This document shows positions 23,994 through 33,008 of a stretch of DNA of 34,737 nt, piece after piece; within the stretch, counting starts at the first letter, position 1; each line of letters begins with the position of its first letter. The notes beneath the pieces were generated by a model. The model saw only the letters and a list, made by a program, of their open reading frames with translations. It had not been told where the DNA came from and ran no database searches. The DNA comes from Halogeometricum pallidum JCM 14848 (GTDB lineage Archaea; Halobacteriota; Halobacteria; Halobacteriales; Haloferacaceae): positions 164,320 to 199,056 of the forward strand of contig NZ_AOIV01000027.1 in assembly GCF_000337095.1 (NCBI RefSeq), written 5' to 3'. Made by a program: the position numbers and the translations under genes.

Positions 23994-24790
23994 CGGGAGC
24001 GCGCGACCCGGATGCGGGACGCGACGCCGACCCGGTCTTCGAATCGGTCGTCCGCGACGGCGTCTGTCGGTTCCGACGGCCGGGGACGCGGTGGCTCTCG
24101 ACAGGACACGCGGGCGGTCGCTCCGCCGGTCCCGTCGCGTACAACGTGAGCGTCCCCGAGGGATGGGACGAGACGGACGTCGACGGCTACGTCGAGCGTC
24201 GCCTGTCGGCGGCCGGTTTCGAGGAGTCGGGGCCGACGCTCCTCACGGGCGTCTCGATGCGGCACGCCCGCCGCGCCCGCCTCGTCCCCGTCGAAGCCGT
24301 CGTCACCGCGGGCGTGTCGAACCCGGCGGCGCTTCCCGTCGACGGCGACGGGGCGTCGGCGGCGCGACGGGACGGGAGGAAGAGCAATGACGCGCACGCC
24401 GGCACGGTGAACGTCGTCGTCGGCACGGCGCGCGCCCTAGACGCGGGCGCCCTCGCCAACCTCGTCGCCGTCGCCGCCGAGGCGAAGGCCGCGACGCTCC
24501 TCGCCCGGACGGGCTTTCCGGGGACGACGACGGATGCCGTCGTCGCTGCCTGCGACCCCGGAGGGGAGAAAGCCGCGTACTCCGGGAGTGCCACCGAAGT
24601 CGGGTCGGCCGCCCGCGCCTGCGTCCGCGACGCCCTCTCGGCGTCGCTCGACTCGCGATACGGGGGCGCGTCCGAGGAGGACCCCGGCGAGAGCGACGGG
24701 ATTCCCGCCTCCGTCGCGGACGCCGCGTACGGCGTCGTCACCGACCAACGGGCGTCGGTGTCCGCGGTTCTCGCCGACGAGAACGGCTGA
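23990..24790 (+). CDS. cbiZ: Adenosylcobinamide amidohydrolase CbiZ
   Basis: The 266-residue CbiZ-type protein cleaves the aminopropanol arm from adenosylcobinamide to return adenosylcobyric acid, letting cells salvage imported corrinoids. Motifs: RWLSTGHAGGRSAGPVAYNV near 35, LLTGVSMRHARRA near 84, AVVTAGVSNPAA near 102, TVNVVVGTARALDAGALANL near 138, and ATLLARTGFPGTTTDAVV near 165. The ATG overlaps the cobD stop as ATGA (23990-23993). Its presence with cbiB and cobY points to a salvage route beside de novo synthesis. Confidence 0.92.
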   Translation: MTGARDPDAGRDADPVFESVVRDGVCRFRRPGTRWLSTGHAGGRSAGPVAYNVSVPEGWDETDVDGYVERRLSAAGFEESGPTLLTGVSMRHARRARLVPVEAVVTAGVSNPAALPVDGDGASAARRDGRKSNDAHAGTVNVVVGTARALDAGALANLVAVAAEAKAATLLARTGFPGTTTDAVVAACDPGGEKAAYSGSATEVGSAARACVRDALSASLDSRYGGASEEDPGESDGIPASVADAAYGVVTDQRASVSAVLADENG

Positions 24791-24798
24791 GGAACCTC

Positions 24799-24804
24799 TT
24801 TATC
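24799..24804 (+). promoter_or_regulatory. TATA-like element of cbiA
   Basis: TTTATC stands 24-29 bases before the ATG at 24828, so cbiA may have its own leaderless promoter within the cobalamin cluster. Confidence 0.45.
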
Positions 24805-24827
24805 CGAGACGCGCCGAGGGGACCGGT

Positions 24828-26165
24828 ATGAGCGATACACCGGTCCCCGCGGACCTACCGGGGTTCGTCCTCGCCGGGACCGCATCGGGCGTGGGCAAGA
24901 CCGTGGCGACGCTGGCCGTCTGCCGCGCCCTCGAACGCGACGGTCGGACGCCCGTCGCGGCGAAGGCCGGCCCCGACTTCATCGACCCGAGCCACTACGC
25001 GGCGTCGCTGGGGCGCCCCTCGCGAACGCTCGACCCGTGGATGACCGGCGAGGACGGACTCAAACGGGCGTACGCCCGCGGAGCTGACCACGGCGACGTC
25101 TGCGTCGTCGAGGGGATGATGGGGCTGTACGACGGCGACGTGAGCACCGCCACCGTCGCCGGGGAACTCGATTTACCGGTCGTCCTCGTCGTCGACGCGA
25201 CGGCCGGGATGGAGAGCATCGCGGCGACGGCGCTCGGATTCCGCGCCTACGCCGACCGGATGGACTACGACGTGGACGTGGTCGGACTCCTCGCCGCCCG
25301 CGCCCACGGCGGGCGACACGAGGAGGGCATCCGGACGGCCGTCCCCGAGGAGATGCACTACGTCGGCCGCACGCCGCCGCTTGACGGCCTCGACATCCCG
25401 GACCGCCACCTCGGCCTGCACGCCGGGAGCGAGTCCCCGGTCGACGATGACGCCCTCGACGCCGCCGCCCGCCACGTCGACGCGGACGAACTGCTCTCGC
25501 TGGCGCGCCGCCCGCGGGTCGATGCACCGCCGGAGCGACCGGCCGACCCCGCCGGCGTGACCGTCGCCGTCGCCGAGGACGACGCCTTCCGGTTCGTCTA
25601 CCCCTCCGTCCGAGAGCGACTCGCCGCGCGGGCGACCGTGGAGTCGTTCGCGCCCCTCGCGGGCGACGACCTCCCCGCGTGCGACGCCGTCTACCTCCCC
25701 GGCGGCTACCCCGAGAACCGCGCGGCCGAACTCGCGTCGTCGCCAGCGCTGTCGGCTATCGCGGACCGCGCGGCCGAGGGCCTGCCCGTCTTCGGCGAGT
25801 GCGGGGGGCTGATGGCCCTCGGCGAGACGCTGACGACGGCCGACGGCGAGGAACACGCGATGGCGGGCGTCCTGCCCGTCTCGACGCGCATGACCGACGG
25901 ACCGGTCGCCCTGGACCACGTGGGCTACCGGGCGCGTCGGGATTCGCTGCTCGCGCCCGCGGGGGAGTCGCTGCGCGGCCACGAGTTCCACTACTCGGCG
26001 GCGACGGCCGCCCCCGACGCGCGCTTCGCGTTCGAGGTGGTCCGCGGCGCGGGCGTCGACGGCGCGAACGACGGCGTCGAGGAGTACCGGACGCTCGGCA
26101 CGTACGCGCACTTCCACGCCGAGTCGGGCGCCTTCGACGCGTTCCTCGAGGCGGCGCGGAACTAG
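24828..26165 (+). CDS. cbiA: Cobyrinate a,c-diamide synthase CbiA
   Basis: The 445-residue ATP- and glutamine-dependent amidotransferase has a P-loop GTASGVGKT near residue 16, KAGPDFIDPSHY near 45, VVEGMMGLYDG near 95, and a C-terminal class I glutaminase with the nucleophile Cys in VFGECGGLMALGE near 325 and the late His in HEFHYS. CbiA amidates side chains a and c of the corrin ring. It lies 37 bases downstream of cbiZ with its own TATA element. It converges with the asparagine-synthetase-like gene, leaving 39 bases between stops. Confidence 0.93.
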   Translation: MSDTPVPADLPGFVLAGTASGVGKTVATLAVCRALERDGRTPVAAKAGPDFIDPSHYAASLGRPSRTLDPWMTGEDGLKRAYARGADHGDVCVVEGMMGLYDGDVSTATVAGELDLPVVLVVDATAGMESIAATALGFRAYADRMDYDVDVVGLLAARAHGGRHEEGIRTAVPEEMHYVGRTPPLDGLDIPDRHLGLHAGSESPVDDDALDAAARHVDADELLSLARRPRVDAPPERPADPAGVTVAVAEDDAFRFVYPSVRERLAARATVESFAPLAGDDLPACDAVYLPGGYPENRAAELASSPALSAIADRAAEGLPVFGECGGLMALGETLTTADGEEHAMAGVLPVSTRMTDGPVALDHVGYRARRDSLLAPAGESLRGHEFHYSAATAAPDARFAFEVVRGAGVDGANDGVEEYRTLGTYAHFHAESGAFDAFLEAARN

Positions 26166-26204
26166 ACGGCGAGTTCGAGAACAGGGGAGTCGGCTCCGAT
26201 CCGG

Positions 26205-28136
26205 TCAGTGCGACCGCGTCTTCGTCTCGGCTTCCGTTCGCTCTTCGACCTCCTCGGGGGACTCCGAGGCGGACCCGGCCTCATCGGCCTTATCGGCCAT
26301 CCGCTGGACGGCGGGCATCTGCAGGAACGAGAGGAGCGTGTACAGCACGTACGTGTGCTCTGCGCCGTTCAGGTGGTCCTGATAGCACTGCGTCGCCGCC
26401 TCGCGGTCGATGAACGGCAGCGCGTCCATCAGGGGGCCCCTCTCGCGGAGTTTCTTCTGGGCGAAGTCGTGGGTGCGGAGCAGTTCCGTGGAGTTCGTCC
26501 ACGGCTTGTCCGACATGTAGGGCTCGGGGGAGCGGTCGGGCGAGAGGTGCTTGCGGGAGAACGCGTTCGCGTGATGCAGCAGGAACTGGGTGGGGAACGA
26601 CTTCGTGAGCGGGACGCCCGTCGACGCGTGCGGCACCCGGGCGAGGTCCTCGTCCAGCGCCACCGTCGTCGCGTCGATGACGTTCCGCCGCATCCGATGT
26701 CGCATCGGGAGTTCCAGCGCCAGTTCGACGAGGCGGTTGTCGAAGAACGGGGTCCAGTGTGAGATCATCCCGTTCATCGCGTGGAAGAAGTAATCCGACT
26801 TGTTCGAGAACGGGTAGAAGTCGTCGAAGAAGACGAGTTCTCTCACCGACCGGTAGTTCACCCCGTGGTGGTCGATGCCGTCGTTCTCCACGATGTTCCG
26901 CTCGAGTATCTCGGTGAGGTCCGACGAGCACTCCAGATACTCCGGCAGCGGCTTCGCGCGGCGTTCGATGTGCTCGCTCACGCTCGTCGTCTCCTTGGCC
27001 ATCGGCAGGTCGAACTCGCCGAGCTTGCCCAACTGGATTCTCGGCGACGGGAAGGCGTGCTCTCTGAACAGGGTGTCGGCCCCCAGTCCCGAGATGAGCA
27101 CGTCGACCTCCTCGCGGATGCGGTCGCCGAACTCCGTGATGTGCGCCTCGCTGAACCGACCGTGGAAGTTCATCTGCCGCGGCGTCGATTCGAGCATCCG
27201 CGCGTGGTTGTCACGGTCGCGCCGCAGCAGGTGGAAGTCGCGGTCCGCCGCGAACGCCACCTGCTCTGCGACCTGCGCTTCGCGGTTCAGCCACCCGGCG
27301 GTGTGGTAGGTCTGCAGGTCGATGTCCGGGTCGACGCCGGCGAGGATGGCCCGCGAGTCGCTGCCGCCGCTCAGCAGCAGCCCGTACGTCAGGTCGGGGT
27401 CGAGTCGCTCTTCGAGCACCGTCTCGAACCGGTCGACGAACCGGTCGGCGAACGACGAGAACGACTCGTCGACCGGTTCGTACTGCGGTCGCCAGTACCG
27501 CTCGGTGTCGACGGTCCCCGTATCGAGGTCGACGGTCGTGACCGACGAGGGGAGCAGTTCCTCGACGCCCGTGAACGGCGTCCGGACGCCGCCGACGGCG
27601 CCGAGCGTGAAGTACTCGGCCAGATACTCCACGTCGAACTCCGCGTCGACGTTCGGGCGGACGGGGAGCGACTGCATCTGCGTCGAGAAGACGAGCGTCT
27701 CCTCGTCCGGGCGGACGCGGTACACCGGGCGGGTTCCGAGCCGGTCGGTGACGATCAGCGCGTCGTTCTCCTCGCTGTCGTAGACGACGACGACGAACGA
27801 CCCGTTCAACCCGGCGGCGAACGCTTCGCCGTCGGCCTCGTACCGCCGGGCGCAGAACTCCGCGATGGTCGCCGCGCCGTCCGTCGAACGCGGGCGGTAG
27901 CCGTCGGCGCCGTCGGGGCTCTCGTAGCCCCAGACGTTCCCGTACGCCCACACGAACGCCCCGCCGTCCGTCTCCGCCGGCTGCTTGCGCTCGTCGCCGG
28001 GGTGGGCCGCCCACTCGACCGCGACGCGTTCGTCGGCGAACTGTCCGCGCTGTTCCTCGCCCGTCCACGAGAGGTCCGACGCCATCTCGTCGATGCCGTG
28101 GTCGCGGGAGCCGAGGATTCCACAGATTCCTGTCAT
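26205..28136 (-). CDS. Asparagine-synthetase-like amidotransferase of a surface polysaccharide locus
   Basis: The 643-residue protein has an N-terminal glutaminase-like (Ntn) domain (about 1-200) and a C-terminal ATP-PPi domain. The PPi loop is LLLSGGSDSRAILAG near 263. Later LISGLGADTLF near 350 and WTPFFDNRLVELALELP near 480 fit the AsnB fold. The N-terminus is MTGICGILGS: the nucleophile Cys that should follow Met directly is at position 5, with no other start, so glutamine use needs N-terminal trimming or is absent. Such AsnB-like proteins are common in glycan gene clusters, where they may amidate sugar acids. It follows the flippase gene by 78 bases on the same strand. Confidence 0.85.
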   Translation of the reverse strand: MTGICGILGSRDHGIDEMASDLSWTGEEQRGQFADERVAVEWAAHPGDERKQPAETDGGAFVWAYGNVWGYESPDGADGYRPRSTDGAATIAEFCARRYEADGEAFAAGLNGSFVVVVYDSEENDALIVTDRLGTRPVYRVRPDEETLVFSTQMQSLPVRPNVDAEFDVEYLAEYFTLGAVGGVRTPFTGVEELLPSSVTTVDLDTGTVDTERYWRPQYEPVDESFSSFADRFVDRFETVLEERLDPDLTYGLLLSGGSDSRAILAGVDPDIDLQTYHTAGWLNREAQVAEQVAFAADRDFHLLRRDRDNHARMLESTPRQMNFHGRFSEAHITEFGDRIREEVDVLISGLGADTLFREHAFPSPRIQLGKLGEFDLPMAKETTSVSEHIERRAKPLPEYLECSSDLTEILERNIVENDGIDHHGVNYRSVRELVFFDDFYPFSNKSDYFFHAMNGMISHWTPFFDNRLVELALELPMRHRMRRNVIDATTVALDEDLARVPHASTGVPLTKSFPTQFLLHHANAFSRKHLSPDRSPEPYMSDKPWTNSTELLRTHDFAQKKLRERGPLMDALPFIDREAATQCYQDHLNGAEHTYVLYTLLSFLQMPAVQRMADKADEAGSASESPEEVEERTEAETKTRSH

Positions 28137-28214
28137 CGTCGGATCGGTGTGTGTTGGTCTGACAACGCGGCGAAGGTCGGATCGGGGGGGTGGTACTGTG
28201 ATATCATGGTGTCG

Positions 28215-29732
28215 TTAGCTTCGGACGGCACCGAGAACTGCTTCTAGGTCGCTGCGTATCTTCCACGTTGAGAGGGACTCGACGACGGCCACGGCCGAGA
28301 CGTAGACGACGACGCCGGCCACGACGAGGCAGGCGAACTCGGCGATAGCGGGGAGTCCGGAGAGAGCCGGTCGGAGGAAGTAGAGCGCCGCGCCCATGGC
28401 GACGCTGGCGAAGACGGGATAGGCCAACTCGATGATGAAGCGTCGGTGGGTCCCGCCGATGCTCTTGACGGCGAGGTGGGTCTTCACCGGGACGATAAGG
28501 AGGACGTAGATGCCGGCGATAGCGCTCACGGTCCCGACGATTCCGTACGCGGTGGTCGCCGGGTAGATGACCGCGCCCGTCACCACCAGCCTGGCGAAGT
28601 TTATTTTCGTGTTGTAGTCGGGGTGACCGGTGGCGTTCCAAACCTCGTTGAAAGTGGAGGTGAGCGCCGAGAACGCCCCGTACACCGCGACAATCTGCAT
28701 CACCGGGATGATGGGGAGCCACTGCGGCCCGAGGAAGGCGCGGACGAACGAGGGGGCGGTCAGGACGATGCCGGCCGCGGCGGGGAACGACACGAACGAG
28801 AGGATTCTGATAGTTTTGTTGACCGCGTTGGCGAGCGCCTCCGAGTCGGTCTGGAGCTTCGAGAACATCGGGAACATGACGGTCGAGAGGCTCCGCGACA
28901 GCTCCAGCGGCGGCGTCTTGCCGAGTCGGTAGCCCATCTGGTAATACCCGAGCACGGCCGTCGACATGAGCCATCCGATCAGCCAGTCGTCACCGCTCAC
29001 GAGGAGGAAGCTGATGGCGCTCGTCGCGGTCACCCACTTCCCGTATCCGAACAGTTCCCACGCCTGCTCGCGGTCGAAGCTGAGCCCGGGCCGGCGGTCG
29101 TCGAGCGCGTACGAGGCGATCAGCTTCGCCACGTCCGCGGCGAGGTAGCCGTAGACGAACGCCCAGACGCTCTCTAAGATGAACGCCAGCACGACGGCGA
29201 TGACGAACTTCGTAATCGCGCCGCTCATGTCGAAGACGAACTTCTTGTGGAGTTCGAGGGATTTCTCGAAGTAGACGATGCTCGGGTTGAAGAACCCGGT
29301 GATGAGCGGCGAAAGGGCGATAGCCTGCAGTATCGGTTCGACGGCCGGTTCGTCGAAGAACCCCGCCGCGAAGGGGGCGCTGAAGAACAGAATCGCCGCG
29401 ATGAGGACACTGCGTGCGATCTGCATCATCCAGGTGGTGTCGAGGTACTCGTCGACGTTCGCCTCTGGTCGCTGAACGAGTGCGCGGCTGATACCGAGCC
29501 GCGAGAACCGACTCAGCGCCGAGTACGTCACCAGTGCGAGGCCCATGAGACCGATGTCGCGCGGAGTGAGCAGGCGCGCGAGAACGATCATCATTATCAG
29601 CTGCAGGCCCCTCGCGCCGACGTTGATGCCGACCGACCAGACGGCAGACTTCACCGTCTGCGACGACAGGCTACCGCTCGGCCGCAGGGTTCGGATGACC
29701 GCCAGAACAGCCGCTTTCACGCGATCGATCAT
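28215..29732 (-). CDS. Polysaccharide/oligosaccharide flippase (MOP superfamily, Wzx-like)
   Basis: The 505-residue integral membrane protein has about 12-14 hydrophobic helices. The N-terminus (VKSAVWSVGINVGARGLQLI, then ARLLTPRDIGLMGLALV) is typical of polysaccharide-type exporters, and the conserved loop RLGISRALVQRP follows. It probably flips lipid-linked glycans across the membrane, as in S-layer glycosylation or exopolysaccharide export. No glycosyltransferase lies within the window, so the glycan cannot be named. An AT-rich patch on this strand (29864-29873) may be its promoter, with a leader of about 130 bases. It is probably co-transcribed with the asparagine-synthetase-like gene. 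Confidence 0.88.
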   Translation of the reverse strand: MIDRVKAAVLAVIRTLRPSGSLSSQTVKSAVWSVGINVGARGLQLIMMIVLARLLTPRDIGLMGLALVTYSALSRFSRLGISRALVQRPEANVDEYLDTTWMMQIARSVLIAAILFFSAPFAAGFFDEPAVEPILQAIALSPLITGFFNPSIVYFEKSLELHKKFVFDMSGAITKFVIAVVLAFILESVWAFVYGYLAADVAKLIASYALDDRRPGLSFDREQAWELFGYGKWVTATSAISFLLVSGDDWLIGWLMSTAVLGYYQMGYRLGKTPPLELSRSLSTVMFPMFSKLQTDSEALANAVNKTIRILSFVSFPAAAGIVLTAPSFVRAFLGPQWLPIIPVMQIVAVYGAFSALTSTFNEVWNATGHPDYNTKINFARLVVTGAVIYPATTAYGIVGTVSAIAGIYVLLIVPVKTHLAVKSIGGTHRRFIIELAYPVFASVAMGAALYFLRPALSGLPAIAEFACLVVAGVVVYVSAVAVVESLSTWKIRSDLEAVLGAVRS

Positions 29733-30016
29733 ATCGGTCTCGACGCGCTCTCGGTCGCACGGGCGGTCCGCAGAGTTCCGCTCGGTGAACGCTCCCAGTC
29801 ACTCTCGGGAAGCCGGGCGCTATCGGATTCTCTCACTCGAATCAGGAGATTACTGCATGCGCTATTATAATTTCTGGCTTCTATCGACGCTGTATCGGCG
29901 GGATAGCGTCCGTGAGGGGTGTACACGGGAAACACGTTCTCCCCCCGCGACAGGAGTCGTCACGTCTGATTTAGCCAGTCTTAATTTACGTGCCGGACGC
30001 ATCGACGGTACAGTAC
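29733..30016. promoter_or_regulatory. Divergent intergenic region with TATA elements for flippase and ATP-grasp genes
   Basis: These 284 bases have no convincing gene. Two AT-rich patches break the GC-rich sequence. ATTATAATTT (29864-29873) faces the flippase. CTTAATTTA (29980-29988) ends 28 bases before the ATG at 30017 of the first ATP-grasp gene. No other structure was seen. Confidence 0.5.
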
Positions 30017-31183
30017 ATGAGGGAGGATTCTTTCCAATACACGCTCCTCAAACCGCTCCGCGACCGCGCGGGTGCGGGCTACCGGGGGCTGTCCGACCGG
30101 CTCTCCATCTTCGCGACGCTCCTCGACCGAGAGCTCTCGACCGGACTGTCCGTCGACATCCCGTTCGAGCGGCGACTGTGGCTCTGGCGGCGCGGGTTCA
30201 CCAGTCGGTCGAGCGCCCTGTACGACCTCGACGAGGGCAACTACCGGCAGTTCGTCTCCGACCTGCAGCACGAACGGGCGAACGACATCGCCGAACCGTG
30301 GGACACGGTCGTGAGCAACAAGCTGACGTTCTACCTCCTGTTCAGTTCCTACGCCGAACACCTGCCCGACTGCTACGGCGTCGTCGGTGACGGCGAACTG
30401 CGCCGGAGTTCGCCGACGATGCCGACCGCGCCGTGGGCGGCGCCCTCGGACGGGCTGAACGGCGTCGAACGCCACGACGCCGTCCGGTGGGTCGACCGCT
30501 ACCTCGACCGCCGGGCGGCGCTGGTACTCAAGCCCGTCTACGGCCACGGCGGCCGCGGCGTGTTCGTCTGTCGGAAGCGGGGCGAAGACGAGTACGCGGT
30601 CAACGGCGAGTCGAAGACGCGGGCGGCGTTCGGCAGATTCCTCGACGAACTGGAGGAGTACCTCGCGTGGGAGTTCGCCCAGCAGGCCGACTACGCCGAG
30701 CGACTGTACCCCGACTCGGTGAACACGCTCCGCGTGCTGACGATGTGGGACTACGAGGCGGACGAACCGTTCGTCTCGGCGGCGGTCCACCGCATCGGGA
30801 CGGCCGACTCGGCGCCCGTCGACAACTGGAGCAACGGCGGCCTCTCCGCGATGGTGACCGACGACGACGAACTGAGCGCCGGCGCGCAGTGGCTTCCCTC
30901 GGAGGGGGAGGTCCGATGGTTCGACGAGCACCCGGACACGGGCGACCGAATCGAGGGGACGCGCATCCCCGACTGGTCGGTCGTGCGCGACGGACTGTTG
31001 GAAATGGCGGCCGAGTACCCCTCGCTGCCGCGTCTCGGATGGGACGTCGTCCTCACCGGCGAGGGGGAGTTCGTCGTCCTCGAAGTGAACGCCCACACCG
31101 GATTGCGGACGCTCCAAGTGCACAAACCGCTGCTCGAAGACCCGCGCGTCCGCGAGTTCTACGAGCACCACGACTGTCTGTGA
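30017..31183 (+). CDS. Sugar-transfer-associated ATP-grasp protein, first of a tandem pair
   Basis: The 388-residue protein resembles the ATP-grasp family associated with sugar transfer in polysaccharide loci (ATPgrasp_ST type). The ATP-binding lysine and glycine loop is ALVLKPVYGHGGRGVFVC near 178. RLYPDSVNTLRVLTMWDYEA and HRIGTADSAPVDNWSNGG near 235-275 are typical of the family. The metal-binding end is GEFVVLEVNAHTG near 355. Such enzymes ligate a carboxylate to an amine or hydroxyl with ATP; the substrate is unknown. The ATG at 30017 is preferred to the GTG at 29990, which nearly overlaps the TATA box. The next gene is a clear paralogue. Confidence 0.82.
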   Translation: MREDSFQYTLLKPLRDRAGAGYRGLSDRLSIFATLLDRELSTGLSVDIPFERRLWLWRRGFTSRSSALYDLDEGNYRQFVSDLQHERANDIAEPWDTVVSNKLTFYLLFSSYAEHLPDCYGVVGDGELRRSSPTMPTAPWAAPSDGLNGVERHDAVRWVDRYLDRRAALVLKPVYGHGGRGVFVCRKRGEDEYAVNGESKTRAAFGRFLDELEEYLAWEFAQQADYAERLYPDSVNTLRVLTMWDYEADEPFVSAAVHRIGTADSAPVDNWSNGGLSAMVTDDDELSAGAQWLPSEGEVRWFDEHPDTGDRIEGTRIPDWSVVRDGLLEMAAEYPSLPRLGWDVVLTGEGEFVVLEVNAHTGLRTLQVHKPLLEDPRVREFYEHHDCL

Positions 31184-31277
31184 CCTCGCTTCCCCGAGCG
31201 CTCGGGTCGGAGTGCGGGCGTCCGGCGCGGCGAGTCGCGTCCGTTAAGTCGGGACGCCGTGGACTACCGACCGACCA

Positions 31278-32423
31278 ATGATCGACGGTGACCTGCTGGC
31301 GCGGTTGTCCGACGCGTCCCCCACGGGGACGACGGCGACGCAGTCCGTCTATCGACGGCTGTCGGTGCTGGAAACCCTCTTCGAGCGAGAGGTGGTCTCC
31401 GGCCCCTCCGTCCCGCTTCCCCTGGAGCGACGGCTCTCGCTGTGGCGACACGGTTTCACCAGTCGGTCCGGCGTCCTGTTCGACGTCGAGGAGGGACGGT
31501 ACGACGAGTATCTCTCGGACTACCAGCTCGAACGGCTGGACTCGCTCGGCGGACCGTGGGGAGCGGTCGTCAAGAACAAACTCGCCCAGTACCTCCTGCT
31601 CGACGCGTTCCGCGAGCACCTGCCCGACTGCTACGGCGTGCTCGACGGCGGCGACCTGAAGCGCCGGCCGGCGTTCGCGTCCTACGAGGGCGACGGTCCG
31701 CGCCGCGTCGACGCCGTCCCGTGGCTCCGCGACCACCTCGACGGGGAGGGAGCGCTCGTTCTCAAACCCGTCTACGGCTACGGCGGGTCGGGCGTCTACG
31801 TCTGCCGGGCGGCCGAGGGGGATGGCGACGACTACCTCGTCAACGGCGAGGCGAAGACGGCGGCGGAGTTCTCGGCGCTCGTCGAGGAGTTGGAGGAGTA
31901 CCTCGTCTGGGAGTTCGTCCAGCAGGCCGGCTACGCCGACGACCTGTTCCCCGACGCGGTGCACACGCTGCGCGTGCTCACCCTGTGGGACCCCGAGGCC
32001 GACGAACCGTTCGTCTCGAAGGCGGTCCATCGCATCGGAACGGCCGACTCCGCGCCCGTCGACAACTGGAGTCGCGGCGGCCTCTCGGCCGAGATTCGGG
32101 AGGGCGGGACGCTCGGCCCCGCCGCCTACTGGTCGGACGACGACCACGAGCGCCGGTGGTTCGAGCGACACCCGGACACGGGCGCGCGCATCGAGGGCGC
32201 CCAGGTTCCGGGCTGGCCGGCGATACGCGACCGACTGCTCGAACTGGCGTCGACGGTGCCGTACCTCCCGCGCGTCGGCTGGGACGTGGTCGTCACCGGC
32301 GAGGGGGAGTTCGTCGTCCTCGAACTCAACTCGCACGCGGGCGTAGAGACGCTGCAGGTTCACGGACCGCTCCTGCGGGACGAGCGCACCCGTCGCTTCT
32401 ACGAGCACCACGGCTTCGCGTAG
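31278..32423 (+). CDS. Sugar-transfer-associated ATP-grasp protein, second of a tandem pair
   Basis: The 381-residue paralogue of the preceding gene has the same domain order: ERRLSLWRHGFTSRSGVLFD near 52, EHLPDCYGVLDGGD near 115, ALVLKPVYGYGGSGVYVC near 158, HRIGTADSAPVDNWSRGG near 252, and GEGEFVVLELNSHAGVETLQ near 342. Long stretches are nearly identical to the first copy, while the first 40 residues and the loop after EGDG differ. This suggests duplication followed by substrate divergence. A 94-base gap separates the two genes. Confidence 0.82.
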   Translation: MIDGDLLARLSDASPTGTTATQSVYRRLSVLETLFEREVVSGPSVPLPLERRLSLWRHGFTSRSGVLFDVEEGRYDEYLSDYQLERLDSLGGPWGAVVKNKLAQYLLLDAFREHLPDCYGVLDGGDLKRRPAFASYEGDGPRRVDAVPWLRDHLDGEGALVLKPVYGYGGSGVYVCRAAEGDGDDYLVNGEAKTAAEFSALVEELEEYLVWEFVQQAGYADDLFPDAVHTLRVLTLWDPEADEPFVSKAVHRIGTADSAPVDNWSRGGLSAEIREGGTLGPAAYWSDDDHERRWFERHPDTGARIEGAQVPGWPAIRDRLLELASTVPYLPRVGWDVVVTGEGEFVVLELNSHAGVETLQVHGPLLRDERTRRFYEHHGFA

Positions 32424-32453
32424 GCGTCGGAGAGCGCGTCGATCCGAGACGGG

Positions 32454-32903
32454 CTATCGGTCGTCCGATTCTCGGACGGTGGTGACGGGTATCGGCGACT
32501 CCCGCACCAGCGTCTTGGCGACGTCCCCGACGACGAGTTCTTCGAGTCGCGACTGCCCGTGGACGCCAACGACGATGAGGTCCGCGCCGTACTCCTCGGC
32601 GGCCTTCACGATCATCTCCGCGGCCTGACCGACCGCGACGCCCGTCCGAATCTGCACGTCTTTCTCGCCCGCTATCTCCTCGGCGACGGTGAAGAGGTCT
32701 CGCGCGTGGTCGCGGCGTTCGTCGAGCCAGTCGTCCCACTCGCTCGGGTGGTCGCCCCACCCCGCCGCCGCCGTCTCGTCGCTGTTTTCGTCGACGACGT
32801 ACAGGACGGTGATGCTCTCGCTTCCGTACTCCGCGCAGGCGTAGCGCAGCGCTCGCTCGGCGAGCGGCGACCCGTCGAAGGGGACGAGGACGTGGTTCGG
32901 CAT
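32454..32903 (-). CDS. Universal stress protein (UspA family)
   Basis: The 149-residue single-domain Usp begins MPNHVLVPFDGSPLAERAL. The C-terminal ATP-binding pattern is VVGVHGQSRLEELVVGDVAKTLVRES, where the residue after the last Gly is Asp instead of Ser/Thr. The family acts as cytoplasmic ATP- or nucleotide-binding stress proteins. There is no clear operon partner. Confidence 0.9.
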   Translation of the reverse strand: MPNHVLVPFDGSPLAERALRYACAEYGSESITVLYVVDENSDETAAAGWGDHPSEWDDWLDERRDHARDLFTVAEEIAGEKDVQIRTGVAVGQAAEMIVKAAEEYGADLIVVGVHGQSRLEELVVGDVAKTLVRESPIPVTTVRESDDR

Positions 32904-33008
32904 ATCCGAGAGTACGGCGCCGAGCGTATTAGGCGTGTAAGTCGAGAAACACGTGCGGCGCTGCGCGCTCGACTCCTCAAAGACGCGCGGCGTGTTCGGC
33001 CGCCGCGG

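Noticed and set aside
19772-24790. Cobalamin riboswitch ahead of the cobalamin genes
   Set aside because: No B12-box-like conserved core was visible, and gene starts overlap or nearly touch, leaving no room for an aptamer inside the cluster.
26781-28247. Plus-strand open frame (488 codons) opposite the AsnB-like gene
   Set aside because: It mirrors the codon pattern of the opposite gene, is Arg/Val-rich, and crosses the gene end without a promoter.
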